64,000 nt of DNA from Arsenicicoccus sp. oral taxon 190 (GTDB lineage: Bacteria; Actinomycetota; Actinomycetes; Actinomycetales; Dermatophilaceae), in contig NZ_CP012070.1 in the NCBI RefSeq assembly GCF_001189535.1, positions 496,001 to 560,000 on the forward strand. Reading direction: 5' to 3'. The notes under the pieces were generated by a model, which was not told where the DNA came from, did not search any database, and saw only the letters and a program-made list of their open reading frames with translations. Within the stretch, counting starts at the first letter, position 1. Every line of letters begins with the position of its first letter. Of the stretch, positions 1-7,596 are shown piece after piece. A program made the translations under genes and the position numbers.

Positions 1-144
1 GCCACCGTCGGCGACGAGCAGCGACCGGACCGTCGCCTGCGGGGCCTCGGCGCGCACGCCCGCGGCGATGCGCGCCGCCACCTCCTCGGCCACCAGCGTG
101 CCCTTGAACTTGTCGCAGGCCACCAGGACGACGGGCGCAGCCAT
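1..144 (-). CDS. glxK: Glycerate kinase, N-terminal part (runs off the window start)
   Basis: Only the first 48 codons are inside the window. Reading down from the ATG at 142-144 gives MAAPVVLVACDKFKGTLVAE and, at the window edge, VADGG. The family has DSFKGSLSA near its N-terminus and VADGGEGT about 35 residues later, so this is a class II glycerate kinase (D-glycerate plus ATP to phosphoglycerate, the last step of glyoxylate/glycerate assimilation). A strong Shine-Dalgarno AAGGAG lies about 7 bases upstream of the ATG. The gene is divergent from the GGDEF gene. The family call is good, but the rest of the gene cannot be seen, so intactness is unknown. Confidence 0.8.
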   Translation of the reverse strand, partial: MAAPVVLVACDKFKGTLVAEEVAARIAAGVRAEAPQATVRSLLVADGG

Positions 145-307
145 GGTTCGCTCCTTCGCAGCACCGGATGCTGGCCTCAACGTAGCATCGGGTCGCGCAG
201 GACTGCCGTGGCCCTGCGACCCTGGCGGTCAGCACCCTGATTTGCCATCATGCGTCCCGGTCGGCCCGACGATGCCCCACCCGGACCGGCAGGAGCGGAG
301 GTGGTCC

Positions 308-1909
308 ATGGTGCAGCCCGACGAGGCAGCGGGCGCCGCTCTCCCCACCGATCCCGCCCGTGCCGTCGAGGAGGCCTGGCAGCTGCGGCACCGGGACGAG
401 GCGAGGTCGTCCGCCCTGGCCGCGGAGGTGCTCGAGGGCGCCGCCCCGGACCCCCAGCTCGCGCTGCGGGCCCGCGTGGTGCAGGCCGCGGTGGCCTTCA
501 CCCACCAGGACTACCAGCGGACGCTGGGGCTCGCCCGCGACGCGCTGCCGCAGATCCGCGACGACCGGTGGTTGGGACGTCTGCTGCTCGTCCTCGCCAA
601 CGTCAGCGCCGAGATCGGCGAGCCGGTCCGGGCCACCGGCTTCTTCAACGAGGCGATCCAGGTGGCCCGCCGGGTCGGGGACCGTCAGCTCGTGGCCCAG
701 TGCCTGCTCAACGCCGCCCTCGACCACGTCGACCCCGGCGACCAGATCCGCGACTTCCGCGAGGCCCTGGCCATCTTCACGCAGATCGGTGACGACGAGG
801 GGCAGGCTTACGCCCACCTGGACCTGGCGCACGCCCTCGCGGCGCAGATGCGCCACCACGAGGCCACGACCGCGGCGCGCCGGGCCGGCGACGCCGCGGT
901 CCGCGCCGGCACCGAGGACGTGCGGGCCCACGCCCGGGTGATGGAGGCGCTCGGCTCGGCCCGGCTCGGGCACCGGTTGCATGCCGAGGTGCTCGCCGGG
1001 GAGGTGGTCGCCCAGCTGCAGGGAGCCCGGGACCCGCTCGTCGTCGACGTGTCCATCGAGCTCGCCCGGGTCTGGTCCGCGCTCGCCGCCCCCGACCGGG
1101 TCGTCGAGCTGCTCGAACCCCTCACCAGCGCCCCCCTCAGCGGACGCCAGGCGATCGCGCTCACCGACCTGCTCTCGGAGGGCTACGCGGCGCGCGGCGA
1201 CCACGAGTCGGCGTACTGGACGCTGCGGTCCCACGTGGACACCAAGGACCACCACGAGGACTCCATGGCGCAGCGGCGCGCCGCGGCGCTCGTGGTGCTG
1301 CATCACGTCCAGACCGTCGAGGAGGAGGCTGCCCTCGCCCGCGAGCGCGAGCAGCTGCTCGTCGCCGAGGTCAGCGAGCTGCGGTCCGAGCACCGCGCGG
1401 TCCAGGAGATCTCCATCCGGGACGAGCTCACCGGGCTGCACAACCGGCGCCTGCTCAACGACCGGCTCCGCCGCGACCTCGGCGAGGCGGGCGCCAGCCA
1501 CCCCGTCAGCCTGCTGCTGCTCGACCTCGACCACTTCAAGGCCGTCAACGACTGCCACGGCCACCTCGTCGGCGACCAGGTGCTGCACGAGCTCGGCCGG
1601 ATCCTGCGCACCGAGGTCCGCTCCAGCGACGTGGCGGCTCGCTTCGGGGGCGAGGAGCTGGCGGTGCTGCAGCCCGCCACGGACCTGACGGCCGCGACCG
1701 GCCTCGCGGAGCGGCTGCGGGTCCGGATCCGGGAGGTGGACTGGCGGGCGGTTCTCGGCATACGGCTGCAGGTGACGGTGAGCATCGGCGTCGCGACCTC
1801 CCGCGGCGGCGACGCTCCTCGGGACCTGCTGCGCCGCGCCGACAGTGCGCTGTATGCCGCCAAGGCCGCCGGCCGCGACCGTGTCGTCGCGAGCCCGGAC
1901 GCCGGCTGA
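308..1909 (+). CDS. Diguanylate cyclase with TPR-like N-terminus and C-terminal GGDEF domain
   Basis: A 533-residue soluble protein. Residues 1 to about 330 are alpha-helical, Ala/Leu/Arg-rich and TPR-like (sensor or partner-binding). A short Glu/Arg-rich coiled-coil linker follows, then a GGDEF domain from about residue 365. The active-site signature is GGEEL at 447-451. The inhibitory site RSSD sits at 438-441, exactly five residues upstream, as in product-inhibited cyclases. The substrate-site motif DLDHFKAVND is present. It should make cyclic di-GMP from two GTP. I chose the ATG at 308 because AGGAG and GGAGG lie just upstream; a longer frame upstream has no start with comparable support. 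No transmembrane segment is visible, so it is probably cytoplasmic. The signal it senses is unknown. Confidence 0.85.
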   Translation: MVQPDEAAGAALPTDPARAVEEAWQLRHRDEARSSALAAEVLEGAAPDPQLALRARVVQAAVAFTHQDYQRTLGLARDALPQIRDDRWLGRLLLVLANVSAEIGEPVRATGFFNEAIQVARRVGDRQLVAQCLLNAALDHVDPGDQIRDFREALAIFTQIGDDEGQAYAHLDLAHALAAQMRHHEATTAARRAGDAAVRAGTEDVRAHARVMEALGSARLGHRLHAEVLAGEVVAQLQGARDPLVVDVSIELARVWSALAAPDRVVELLEPLTSAPLSGRQAIALTDLLSEGYAARGDHESAYWTLRSHVDTKDHHEDSMAQRRAAALVVLHHVQTVEEEAALAREREQLLVAEVSELRSEHRAVQEISIRDELTGLHNRRLLNDRLRRDLGEAGASHPVSLLLLDLDHFKAVNDCHGHLVGDQVLHELGRILRTEVRSSDVAARFGGEELAVLQPATDLTAATGLAERLRVRIREVDWRAVLGIRLQVTVSIGVATSRGGDAPRDLLRRADSALYAAKAAGRDRVVASPDAG

Positions 1910-1971
1910 GGGAGGCGCGCTAAGCCCACCCCGCCGGGCCCCGTCGCCGGTCGGTGCGGCAGGATTGAGAC

Positions 1972-3480
1972 GTGGACACACAGCAGCGACAGATCGGCGT
2001 GACGGAGCTGGCCCTGCGGGACGCGCACCAGAGTCTGATGGCGACCCGCATGGCCCTGGAGGACATGGTTGGTGCCTGCGAGGACATCGACCAGGCGGGC
2101 TACTGGTCCGTGGAGTGCTGGGGCGGCGCGACCTTCGACGCCTGCATCCGGTTCCTCAACGAGGACCCGTGGGAGCGGCTGCGGACCTTCCGCAGGCTGC
2201 TGCCCAACTCCCGTCTCCAGATGCTCCTGCGGGGGCAGAACCTCCTCGGCTACCGCCACTACGGCGACGACGTGGTGGACCACTTCGTGGAGAAGGCCGC
2301 CGAGAACGGCATGGACGTCTTCCGCACCTTCGACGCCCTCAACGACACCCGCAACGTCGAGCGCGCCATCGCCGCCGTCAAGAAGGTCGGCAAGCACGCG
2401 CAGGGCACCATCTGCTACACCACGAGCCCGCTGCACGACGTCGACGTCTACCTCAAGCAGGCGCGCGAGCTCCGCGACGTCGGCGTCGACTCCATCGCCA
2501 TCAAGGACATGGCGGCGCTGCTCAAGCCGCAGCCGGCCTTCGACCTGGTCCAGGCGATCAAGGCCGAGATGCCGGACATGCAGGTCAACGTGCACTGCCA
2601 CGCCACGACCGGCGTGACCCTCGTGTCCCTGATGAAGGCCATCGAGGGCGGCGCCGACGTCGTCGACACCGCGATCTCCTCGCTCTCGCTCGGCCCGGGC
2701 CACAACCCCACCGAGTCGCTGCAGGAGATGCTCGAGGGCACCGGCTTCATCGCCGACCTGGACAAGGTCCGGCTCGGCCACATCAAGGACCACTTCGCCG
2801 AGATCCGGCCCCGCTACACGCAGTTCATGTCGTCCTTCAACGTCGAGACCGACATCTTCGACAGCCAGATCCCGGGCGGCATGATCTCCAACATGGAGTC
2901 CCAGCTCAAGCAGCAGGGCGCCGGGGACAAGCTGCGGGAGGTGCTCGAGGAGGTGCCGCGCGTGCGCAAGGACGCCGGCTACCCGCCCCTCGTGACCCCG
3001 TCCAGCCAGATCGTCGGCACGCAGGCCGTCTTCAACGTGCTGATGGGCCGCTACAAGGTGCTGACCGCGGAGTTCGCGGACCTGATGCTCGGCTACTACG
3101 GCTCGGTCATGGGCGAGCTCGACCAGGAGGTCGTCGACAAGGCCAAGCAGCAGACCGGCAAGGAGCCGATCGACGTGCGGCCCGCCGACCTCATCGAGGA
3201 CGAGTGGGACTCGCTGCGCGACGAGGCGGCCCGGCTCGAGGGCTTCGACGGCTCCGACGAGGACGTGCTCACCTACGCGATGTTCCCCAAGGTCGCCCCC
3301 GGCTTCTTCGCCACCCGCCCCGAGGGACCCAAGAACGTCGGCAAGGACCCTGCCGAGCTGGAGGCCGAGAAGGCCGCCGCCGCGATGGGCGACAGCAAGA
3401 CCGGCCCGGTCCGCGGGCCGATCACGTACGAGATCACCATCGACGGCAAGAAGCACTCCGTCGCCGTGAAGCCGGCCTGA
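1972..3480 (+). CDS. Methylmalonyl-CoA carboxyltransferase (transcarboxylase) 5S subunit
   Basis: 502 residues from a GTG start. It opens with the HMGL-like TIM barrel of biotin-dependent carboxyltransferases: TELALRDAHQSL, then the metal-ligand segment NVHCHATTG and the lysine of AIKDMAALL, which is carbamylated in this family. The C-terminal half is the conserved pyruvate-carboxylase/transcarboxylase domain. In the transcarboxylase the 5S subunit moves CO2 between biotin and pyruvate/oxaloacetate. It is the first gene of a four-gene run with 12S, a small protein and the 1.3S biotin carrier, which separates it from pyruvate carboxylase or oxaloacetate decarboxylase. AGGA precedes the GTG by 7 bases; a -10-like CAGGAT six bases upstream could alternatively give a leaderless message. 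Confidence 0.9.
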   Translation: MDTQQRQIGVTELALRDAHQSLMATRMALEDMVGACEDIDQAGYWSVECWGGATFDACIRFLNEDPWERLRTFRRLLPNSRLQMLLRGQNLLGYRHYGDDVVDHFVEKAAENGMDVFRTFDALNDTRNVERAIAAVKKVGKHAQGTICYTTSPLHDVDVYLKQARELRDVGVDSIAIKDMAALLKPQPAFDLVQAIKAEMPDMQVNVHCHATTGVTLVSLMKAIEGGADVVDTAISSLSLGPGHNPTESLQEMLEGTGFIADLDKVRLGHIKDHFAEIRPRYTQFMSSFNVETDIFDSQIPGGMISNMESQLKQQGAGDKLREVLEEVPRVRKDAGYPPLVTPSSQIVGTQAVFNVLMGRYKVLTAEFADLMLGYYGSVMGELDQEVVDKAKQQTGKEPIDVRPADLIEDEWDSLRDEAARLEGFDGSDEDVLTYAMFPKVAPGFFATRPEGPKNVGKDPAELEAEKAAAAMGDSKTGPVRGPITYEITIDGKKHSVAVKPA

Positions 3481-3502
3481 CGGCAGGAGAAGGAACCTCA
3501 CC

Positions 3503-5071
3503 ATGAGCAAGGCACCCCAGACACCCAGGACGATGGCCGACCGCATCGCGGAGCTCCGCGAGCGCCGCGCCGCGGTCGAGGCCGGCGGTGGCGAGAAGCG
3601 CCACGCCAAGCAGCACGAGGCCGGCAAGAAGACCGCCCGCGAGCGCGTGTCCGACCTGGTCGACCCCGGCTCCTTCGAGGAGATCGGCCTCTTTGCCGAG
3701 CACCGCACCACGCTCTTCGGGATGGACAAGGCCGTCATGCCGGCGGACGGCGTCGTGACCGGCACCGGCACGGTTTTCGGCCGCCCGGTGCACATCGCCA
3801 GCCAGGACTTCAGCGTCGCCGGCGGCTCCGCGGGCGAGATGCACTCCACCAAGGTCGCCAAGACCCTGCACGCGGCCCTCGAGAACGGCACGCCGTTCGT
3901 CTTCATCAACGACTCGGGCGGCGCCCGCGTCCAGGAGGGCATCGACTCGCTGTCCGGCTACGGCAAGGTGTTCTTCCAGAACGTCGCGCTGTCCGGCGTC
4001 GTCCCGCAGGTCTCGATCATCGCCGGGCCGTGCGCCGGTGGAGCGGCATACTCCCCCGCCCTCACGGACTTCATCATCCAGACAAAGAACTCCCGGATGT
4101 TCATCACCGGCCCCGACGTGATCAAGCAGGTCACCGGCGAGCAGGTGACGGCCGAGGAGCTGGGCGGTCCCGCGGCGCACATGGCGCGCTCCGGCGTCAC
4201 CCACTTCATGGCCGAGGACGACGAGCAGGCGGTGCTGATCGCGCAGAAGCTGCTGAGCTTCCTGCCGAGCAACAACACCGAGGAGCCGCCGCTGGTCGAC
4301 GGTTTCGAGGACGTCGAGCCCGACGAGTCCCTCACGGCCGTCATCCCCGAGGACCCCAAGAAGGGGTATGACGTCCGCGACGTCATCGGCTCGATCGTGG
4401 ACGGCGCCGACTTCCTCGAGGTGCACGCGGGCTTCGCGCCCAACATCGTCGTCGGCTTCGCCCGGATCACCGGTCGCACGGTGGGCGTCATCGCCAACCA
4501 GCCCAGCGTGATGAGCGGCGTCCTCGACATCGACTCCTCCGACAAGGGCGCGCGGTTCGTGCGCTTCTGCAACGCCTTCAACATCCCGCTGGTGACCCTG
4601 GTCGACGTGCCCGGCTTCCTGCCGGGAGTCCAGCAGGAGTACGGCGGCATCATCCGCCACGGCGCCAAGATGCTCTTCGCCTACTCCTCCGCGACGGTCC
4701 CCAAGATCACCGTGGTCCTGCGCAAGGCGTATGGCGGCGCCTACCTCGCCATGTGCTCCAAGGACCTGGGCGCGGACCGCGTCTTCGCCTGGCCGACGGC
4801 CGAGATCGCGGTCATGGGTGCCGAGGGCGCCGCGGGCGTGGTCTTCCGCAAGGAGATCGCCGACGCGGAGGACCCGGACGCCAAGCGGGCCGAGCTGGTC
4901 CAGCTCTACCGCGACGCCTTCTCGACGCCGTACGTCTCGGCCGCGCGCGGGCTCGTCGACGACATCATCGAGCCGGCGGACACGCGTCGTCACATCGCGC
5001 GCTCGCTGGAGATGCTTGCCGGCAAGCGCGACATGCGCCCGGCCAAGAAGCACGGCCTGATCCCGCTCTGA
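3503..5071 (+). CDS. mmdA: Methylmalonyl-CoA carboxyltransferase 12S subunit (PccB/MmdA family)
   Basis: 522 residues, the usual length of acyl-CoA carboxylase beta subunits. The N-terminal crotonase-fold half has KKTARERVSDLVDPGSFEE and SGGARVQEGI; the C-terminal half has VDVPGFLPGVQQEYGGIIRHG and RKAYGGAYLAMCSK, the paired oxyanion-forming regions that bind carboxybiotin and the CoA ester. In this operon it transfers CO2 between (S)-methylmalonyl-CoA/propionyl-CoA and biotin on the 1.3S subunit. AGGAGAAGGAA precedes the ATG, and the gap to the 5S stop is 22 bases. It could also serve a propionyl-CoA carboxylase if paired elsewhere with a biotin-carboxylase subunit; none is encoded here. Confidence 0.9.
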   Translation: MSKAPQTPRTMADRIAELRERRAAVEAGGGEKRHAKQHEAGKKTARERVSDLVDPGSFEEIGLFAEHRTTLFGMDKAVMPADGVVTGTGTVFGRPVHIASQDFSVAGGSAGEMHSTKVAKTLHAALENGTPFVFINDSGGARVQEGIDSLSGYGKVFFQNVALSGVVPQVSIIAGPCAGGAAYSPALTDFIIQTKNSRMFITGPDVIKQVTGEQVTAEELGGPAAHMARSGVTHFMAEDDEQAVLIAQKLLSFLPSNNTEEPPLVDGFEDVEPDESLTAVIPEDPKKGYDVRDVIGSIVDGADFLEVHAGFAPNIVVGFARITGRTVGVIANQPSVMSGVLDIDSSDKGARFVRFCNAFNIPLVTLVDVPGFLPGVQQEYGGIIRHGAKMLFAYSSATVPKITVVLRKAYGGAYLAMCSKDLGADRVFAWPTAEIAVMGAEGAAGVVFRKEIADAEDPDAKRAELVQLYRDAFSTPYVSAARGLVDDIIEPADTRRHIARSLEMLAGKRDMRPAKKHGLIPL

Positions 5072-5099
5072 TCGACCGACTGTCACGGAAGGACACATC

Positions 5100-5360
5100 A
5101 TGAGCGAACCCACCGTCGCCGAGCTGCAGGCTCTGGTCGCCGACCTCACCGCCCGCCTGGAGGCCCTGGAGGCCAAGGTCTCCGCCCGGGACGACGAGGT
5201 CAGCGACGAGGTGCTGCTCGCGATCTCCGCGGCCGTCGCGGCCTACCTGGGCAAGCGCGCCACCGTCAAGCAGGTCCACCTGCGTCGCGGCTCGGCGTGG
5301 GCGTCCCAGGGGCGCTCGGACATCCACCACTCGCACTCGATCCAGCACGGCGTGCGCTGA
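5100..5360 (+). CDS. Small transcarboxylase-operon protein (MmdD/carboxylase-epsilon-like)
   Basis: 86 residues between the 12S and 1.3S genes. Residues 5-40 form a likely amphipathic coiled coil (PTVAELQALVADLTARLEAL). The second half is EVLLAISAAVAAYLGKRATV followed by WASQGRSDIH and a His-rich end. A helix of the type AISAAVAAYLG followed by a Trp-Ala-x-x-Gly-Arg element occurs in small accessory subunits (delta/epsilon) of methylmalonyl-CoA decarboxylases and acyl-CoA carboxylases, where it tethers subunits. That role is inference from size, motif and position. The start has GGAAGGA upstream. It has no catalytic residues that I recognise and no transmembrane helix, so it is not a sodium-pump gamma subunit. 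Confidence 0.7.
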   Translation: MSEPTVAELQALVADLTARLEALEAKVSARDDEVSDEVLLAISAAVAAYLGKRATVKQVHLRRGSAWASQGRSDIHHSHSIQHGVR

Positions 5361-5385
5361 CCGCCGACGCAACCGAAGGACTGAC

Positions 5386-5751
5386 ATGAAGCTGAAGGTG
5401 ACCGTCAACGGATCGGTCTACGACGTCGACGTCGAGGTGGAGGAGGAGCCCCGCCCCAGCCTGGGCGCCGTCCTCGTGGGCAGCATGTCCGCCCACGGCG
5501 TGGCCCCCACCAGCGCGAAGGCCCCGGCCAGCGCGTCCAACGCCCTCACCGCCAACATCGCGGGCACCGTCGTCAAGGTGCTCGTCGAGGCCGGGCAGAA
5601 GGTCAAGGAGGGCGAGACCCTCCTCGTCCTCGAGGCCATGAAGATGGAGACCGAGGTCACCGCGCCCAAGGACGGCACGGTGGCGGTGATCGACGTGGCC
5701 GTGGGCGACGCGGTGCAGGGCGGCCAGGTGCTCGTGGAGTGGGAGGACTGA
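5386..5751 (+). CDS. Biotin carboxyl carrier protein, transcarboxylase 1.3S subunit
   Basis: 121 residues. It begins MKLKVTVNGSVYDVDVEVEE, very close to the N-terminus of the Propionibacterium 1.3S subunit. An Ala/Pro/Ser-rich hinge follows (about 45-60), then a biotinyl domain with the biotin lysine in EAMKMETEV and ending GGQVLVEWED. Biotin on this lysine shuttles CO2 between the 12S and 5S active sites. It is the last gene of the operon; 26 bases separate it from the 86-residue gene, and a strong hairpin follows at 5795-5820. The set lacks a biotin carboxylase, fitting a transcarboxylase that needs no ATP. Confidence 0.92.
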   Translation: MKLKVTVNGSVYDVDVEVEEEPRPSLGAVLVGSMSAHGVAPTSAKAPASASNALTANIAGTVVKVLVEAGQKVKEGETLLVLEAMKMETEVTAPKDGTVAVIDVAVGDAVQGGQVLVEWED

Positions 5752-5794
5752 CCCTCACCCCGCGGGCCCGACGACCCCGGGCAGCACTACCGGA

Positions 5795-5820
5795 GCGGCC
5801 CCCCAGCCCTGGGGGGCCGC
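5795..5820. terminator. Hairpin terminator between convergent 1.3S and GntR genes
   Basis: A perfect 10-bp stem, GCGGCCCCCC paired with GGGGGGCCGC, with a 6-base loop. It lies 43 bases after the 1.3S stop and 20 bases before the end of the opposing GntR gene. There is no long T run on either side, which is usual for high-G+C actinobacterial terminators. It can act in both directions. Confidence 0.75.
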
Positions 5821-5840
5821 TTCCGCGGCATACGACGGCG

Positions 5841-6503
5841 TCAGCGGGTGAAGGTGAAGCGCAGGGAGAGCCAGTTGTCGCGGGTCAGCTGCGCTGCCCG
5901 CTCCGGGTCTCCCTCGCGCGCCGCCGCGATGATCGCGGCGTGCTGCTCCACGCTGCCGCGACCGGCGTATGACGAAAAGCGCATCCGCTCGACGCGGCGC
6001 AGGACGGGCACGACGCGCTCGAGCACCTCGGGCACGACCGTGTTGCCGCTCCGCGCGACGAAGACGCCGTGGAAGGCGTCGTCAGCCGCGATGGCGCGCT
6101 CGGCGTCCAGGTCCTGCAGCGCCTCGGCGAAGGCCTGGTTGCTGCGGTCGAGCTGCTCGAGGTCCGCAGCGGTCAGCACGGGCGTGGCCACCCGCGCGGC
6201 GAGCTCGTGCATGGCGGCGGCGACCTGCTGGGCGTCCCGTGTCGACTCCTGGTCGACGGGCGCCACGATGGTCGCCCGCCCCGGGGTGGCCACCACCAGG
6301 CGCGCGCGCTCGAGGCGCAGCAGGGCCTCGCGGATCGGGGTGCGGCTCACGCCGAGCCACCCCTCGAGCTCGGGGTCGCGCAGGCGCTCGCCGGGCGCGA
6401 GGGTGCCGGCGACGATGGCGTCGCGGATCGCCTCGTAGGCGTGGTCGCGCAGCAAGGACCGTTTCGGCAGGCCGGGCGACTCGGGGATCGGCATGGTGAG
6501 CAT
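5841..6503 (-). CDS. GntR-family regulator (FadR/FCD type), likely controller of the ACC deaminase operon
   Basis: 220 residues from the ATG at 6501-6503. An N-terminal winged helix (about 15-75) has the GntR signature GERLRDPELEGWLGVSRTPI then REALLRLE. The C-terminal FCD ligand domain (about 85-215) retains Asp and His residues (DDAFHGVF, EQHAAIIAA) that bind a metal and an acid ligand in this subfamily. I prefer this start because AAGGGGG lies upstream; an earlier in-frame ATG at 6581 would overlap the neighbour's start. It is divergent from acdS across 70 bases that contain an AT-rich palindrome, so it probably represses both genes until an acid effector binds. The effector (ACC, 2-oxobutyrate or another acid) is unknown. 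Confidence 0.85.
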   Translation of the reverse strand: MLTMPIPESPGLPKRSLLRDHAYEAIRDAIVAGTLAPGERLRDPELEGWLGVSRTPIREALLRLERARLVVATPGRATIVAPVDQESTRDAQQVAAAMHELAARVATPVLTAADLEQLDRSNQAFAEALQDLDAERAIAADDAFHGVFVARSGNTVVPEVLERVVPVLRRVERMRFSSYAGRGSVEQHAAIIAAAREGDPERAAQLTRDNWLSLRFTFTR

Positions 6504-6527
6504 TATGGCCCCCTTGCCAGGTCCGCG

Positions 6528-6546
6528 TGCATCCAATATATTGCAT
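6528..6546. promoter_or_regulatory. AT-rich palindromic operator between gntR and acdS
   Basis: The stretch contains the perfect palindrome CAATATATTG (6534-6543) flanked by TGCAT-like ends. It is one of the few A/T-only cores in this G+C-rich window and sits midway between the two divergent starts. FadR/VanR-type GntR proteins bind short A/T-centred palindromes of this size. Assignment to the adjacent GntR protein is inference. Confidence 0.6.
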
Positions 6547-6573
6547 TTCACTGTCGAGCAAAGGAGCTCCACC

Positions 6574-7593
6574 ATGGGCATCGCAGACTTCGCCCGCTAC
6601 CCGTTGACCTTCGGCCCCAGCCCCATCCACCCGCTGGACCGTCTGAGCAAGCACCTCGGAGGGGCCCGCGTCTGGGCCAAGCGCGAGGACGTCAGCTCCG
6701 GGCTCGCCTTCGGCGGCAACAAGACGCGCAAGCTGGAGTACATCGTCCCCGACGTGCTCGCGACCGGCGCTGACACCCTCGTCTCCATCGGCGGATACCA
6801 GAGCAACCACACGCGTCAGGTCGCCGCCGTCGCCGCGCACCTCGGTCTCAAGGCGCTCCTCGTGCAGGAGACCTGGGTCAACTGGCCGGACCCCCTCAAC
6901 GACCGCGTCGGCAACATCCAGCTCTCGCGGATCATGGGCGCGGACGTCCGCATCGACCCGCACGGCTTCGACATCGGCATCCGCAGCAGCTGGGAGGACG
7001 CCATCAGGGAGGTCGAGGACCGCGGCGGCAAGCCCTACGCCATCCCCGCGGGCGCCTCGGAGCACCACCTGGGCGGGCTCGGCTTCGCGGGCTGGGCGCA
7101 CGAGGTCGCGGCACAGGAGGCGGAGCTCGGCGTCTTCTTCGACACCATCGTCGTGTGCACGGTCACGGGCTCGACCCACGCGGGCATGATCGCCGGCTTC
7201 GCCGAGCTGGAGGCCGCTGGCGGCCGTCCCCGCCGCATCCTCGGCATCGACGCCTCGGCGACCCGTGACAAGACCCGCGACCAGGTCGGCCGCATCGCCC
7301 GCCACACCGCCGGCCTCATCGGCCTGGAGCGGGGCCTGCGTGACGACGAGATCACCGTCCTCGAGGGCTGGGCCGGCGACGAGTACGGCATCCCCGTGGA
7401 GTCCACGATCGAGGCGATCCGGCTCACCGGCCGGATGGAGGGCGTCATCATCGACCCCGTCTACGAGGGCAAGTCGATGGCCGGCCTGATCGACCTCGTC
7501 TCCTCCAGGACGATCCCCGCCGACAGCGACGTCCTCTACGCCCACCTCGGCGGGCAGATGGCGCTGAACGCCTACACCGCGGTGGTGCCCTGA
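6574..7593 (+). CDS. acdS: 1-aminocyclopropane-1-carboxylate (ACC) deaminase
   Basis: 339 residues, the normal length of the family. It is a fold-type II PLP enzyme that converts ACC, the plant ethylene precursor, to 2-oxobutyrate and ammonia. The PLP lysine is K50 in GGNKTRKLEY and the cofactor loop is SIGGYQSNHTRQVAAVAA. The residues used to separate true ACC deaminases from D-cysteine desulfhydrases are present: Glu298 in DPVYEGKSM and Leu325 in YAHLGG (Glu295 and Leu322 in the Pseudomonas enzyme). The start at 6574 has AAGGAG 7 bases upstream. It is three bases from the next gene, so the two are co-transcribed. The context suggests a plant-associated or amino-acid-scavenging lifestyle. 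Confidence 0.9.
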   Translation: MGIADFARYPLTFGPSPIHPLDRLSKHLGGARVWAKREDVSSGLAFGGNKTRKLEYIVPDVLATGADTLVSIGGYQSNHTRQVAAVAAHLGLKALLVQETWVNWPDPLNDRVGNIQLSRIMGADVRIDPHGFDIGIRSSWEDAIREVEDRGGKPYAIPAGASEHHLGGLGFAGWAHEVAAQEAELGVFFDTIVVCTVTGSTHAGMIAGFAELEAAGGRPRRILGIDASATRDKTRDQVGRIARHTAGLIGLERGLRDDEITVLEGWAGDEYGIPVESTIEAIRLTGRMEGVIIDPVYEGKSMAGLIDLVSSRTIPADSDVLYAHLGGQMALNAYTAVVP

Positions 7594-7596
7594 CCG

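Noticed and set aside
248..3942. Other long minus-strand frames (for example 248-1981 and 1303-3942)
   Set aside because: Antisense of the GGDEF and transcarboxylase genes; low-complexity composition, no recognisable motif, no ribosome site.
3503..5071. Propionyl-CoA carboxylase beta subunit as the main role
   Set aside because: The operon supplies the 5S subunit and a 1.3S-type biotin carrier and lacks a biotin carboxylase, so the transcarboxylase reading fits better; a secondary use cannot be excluded.
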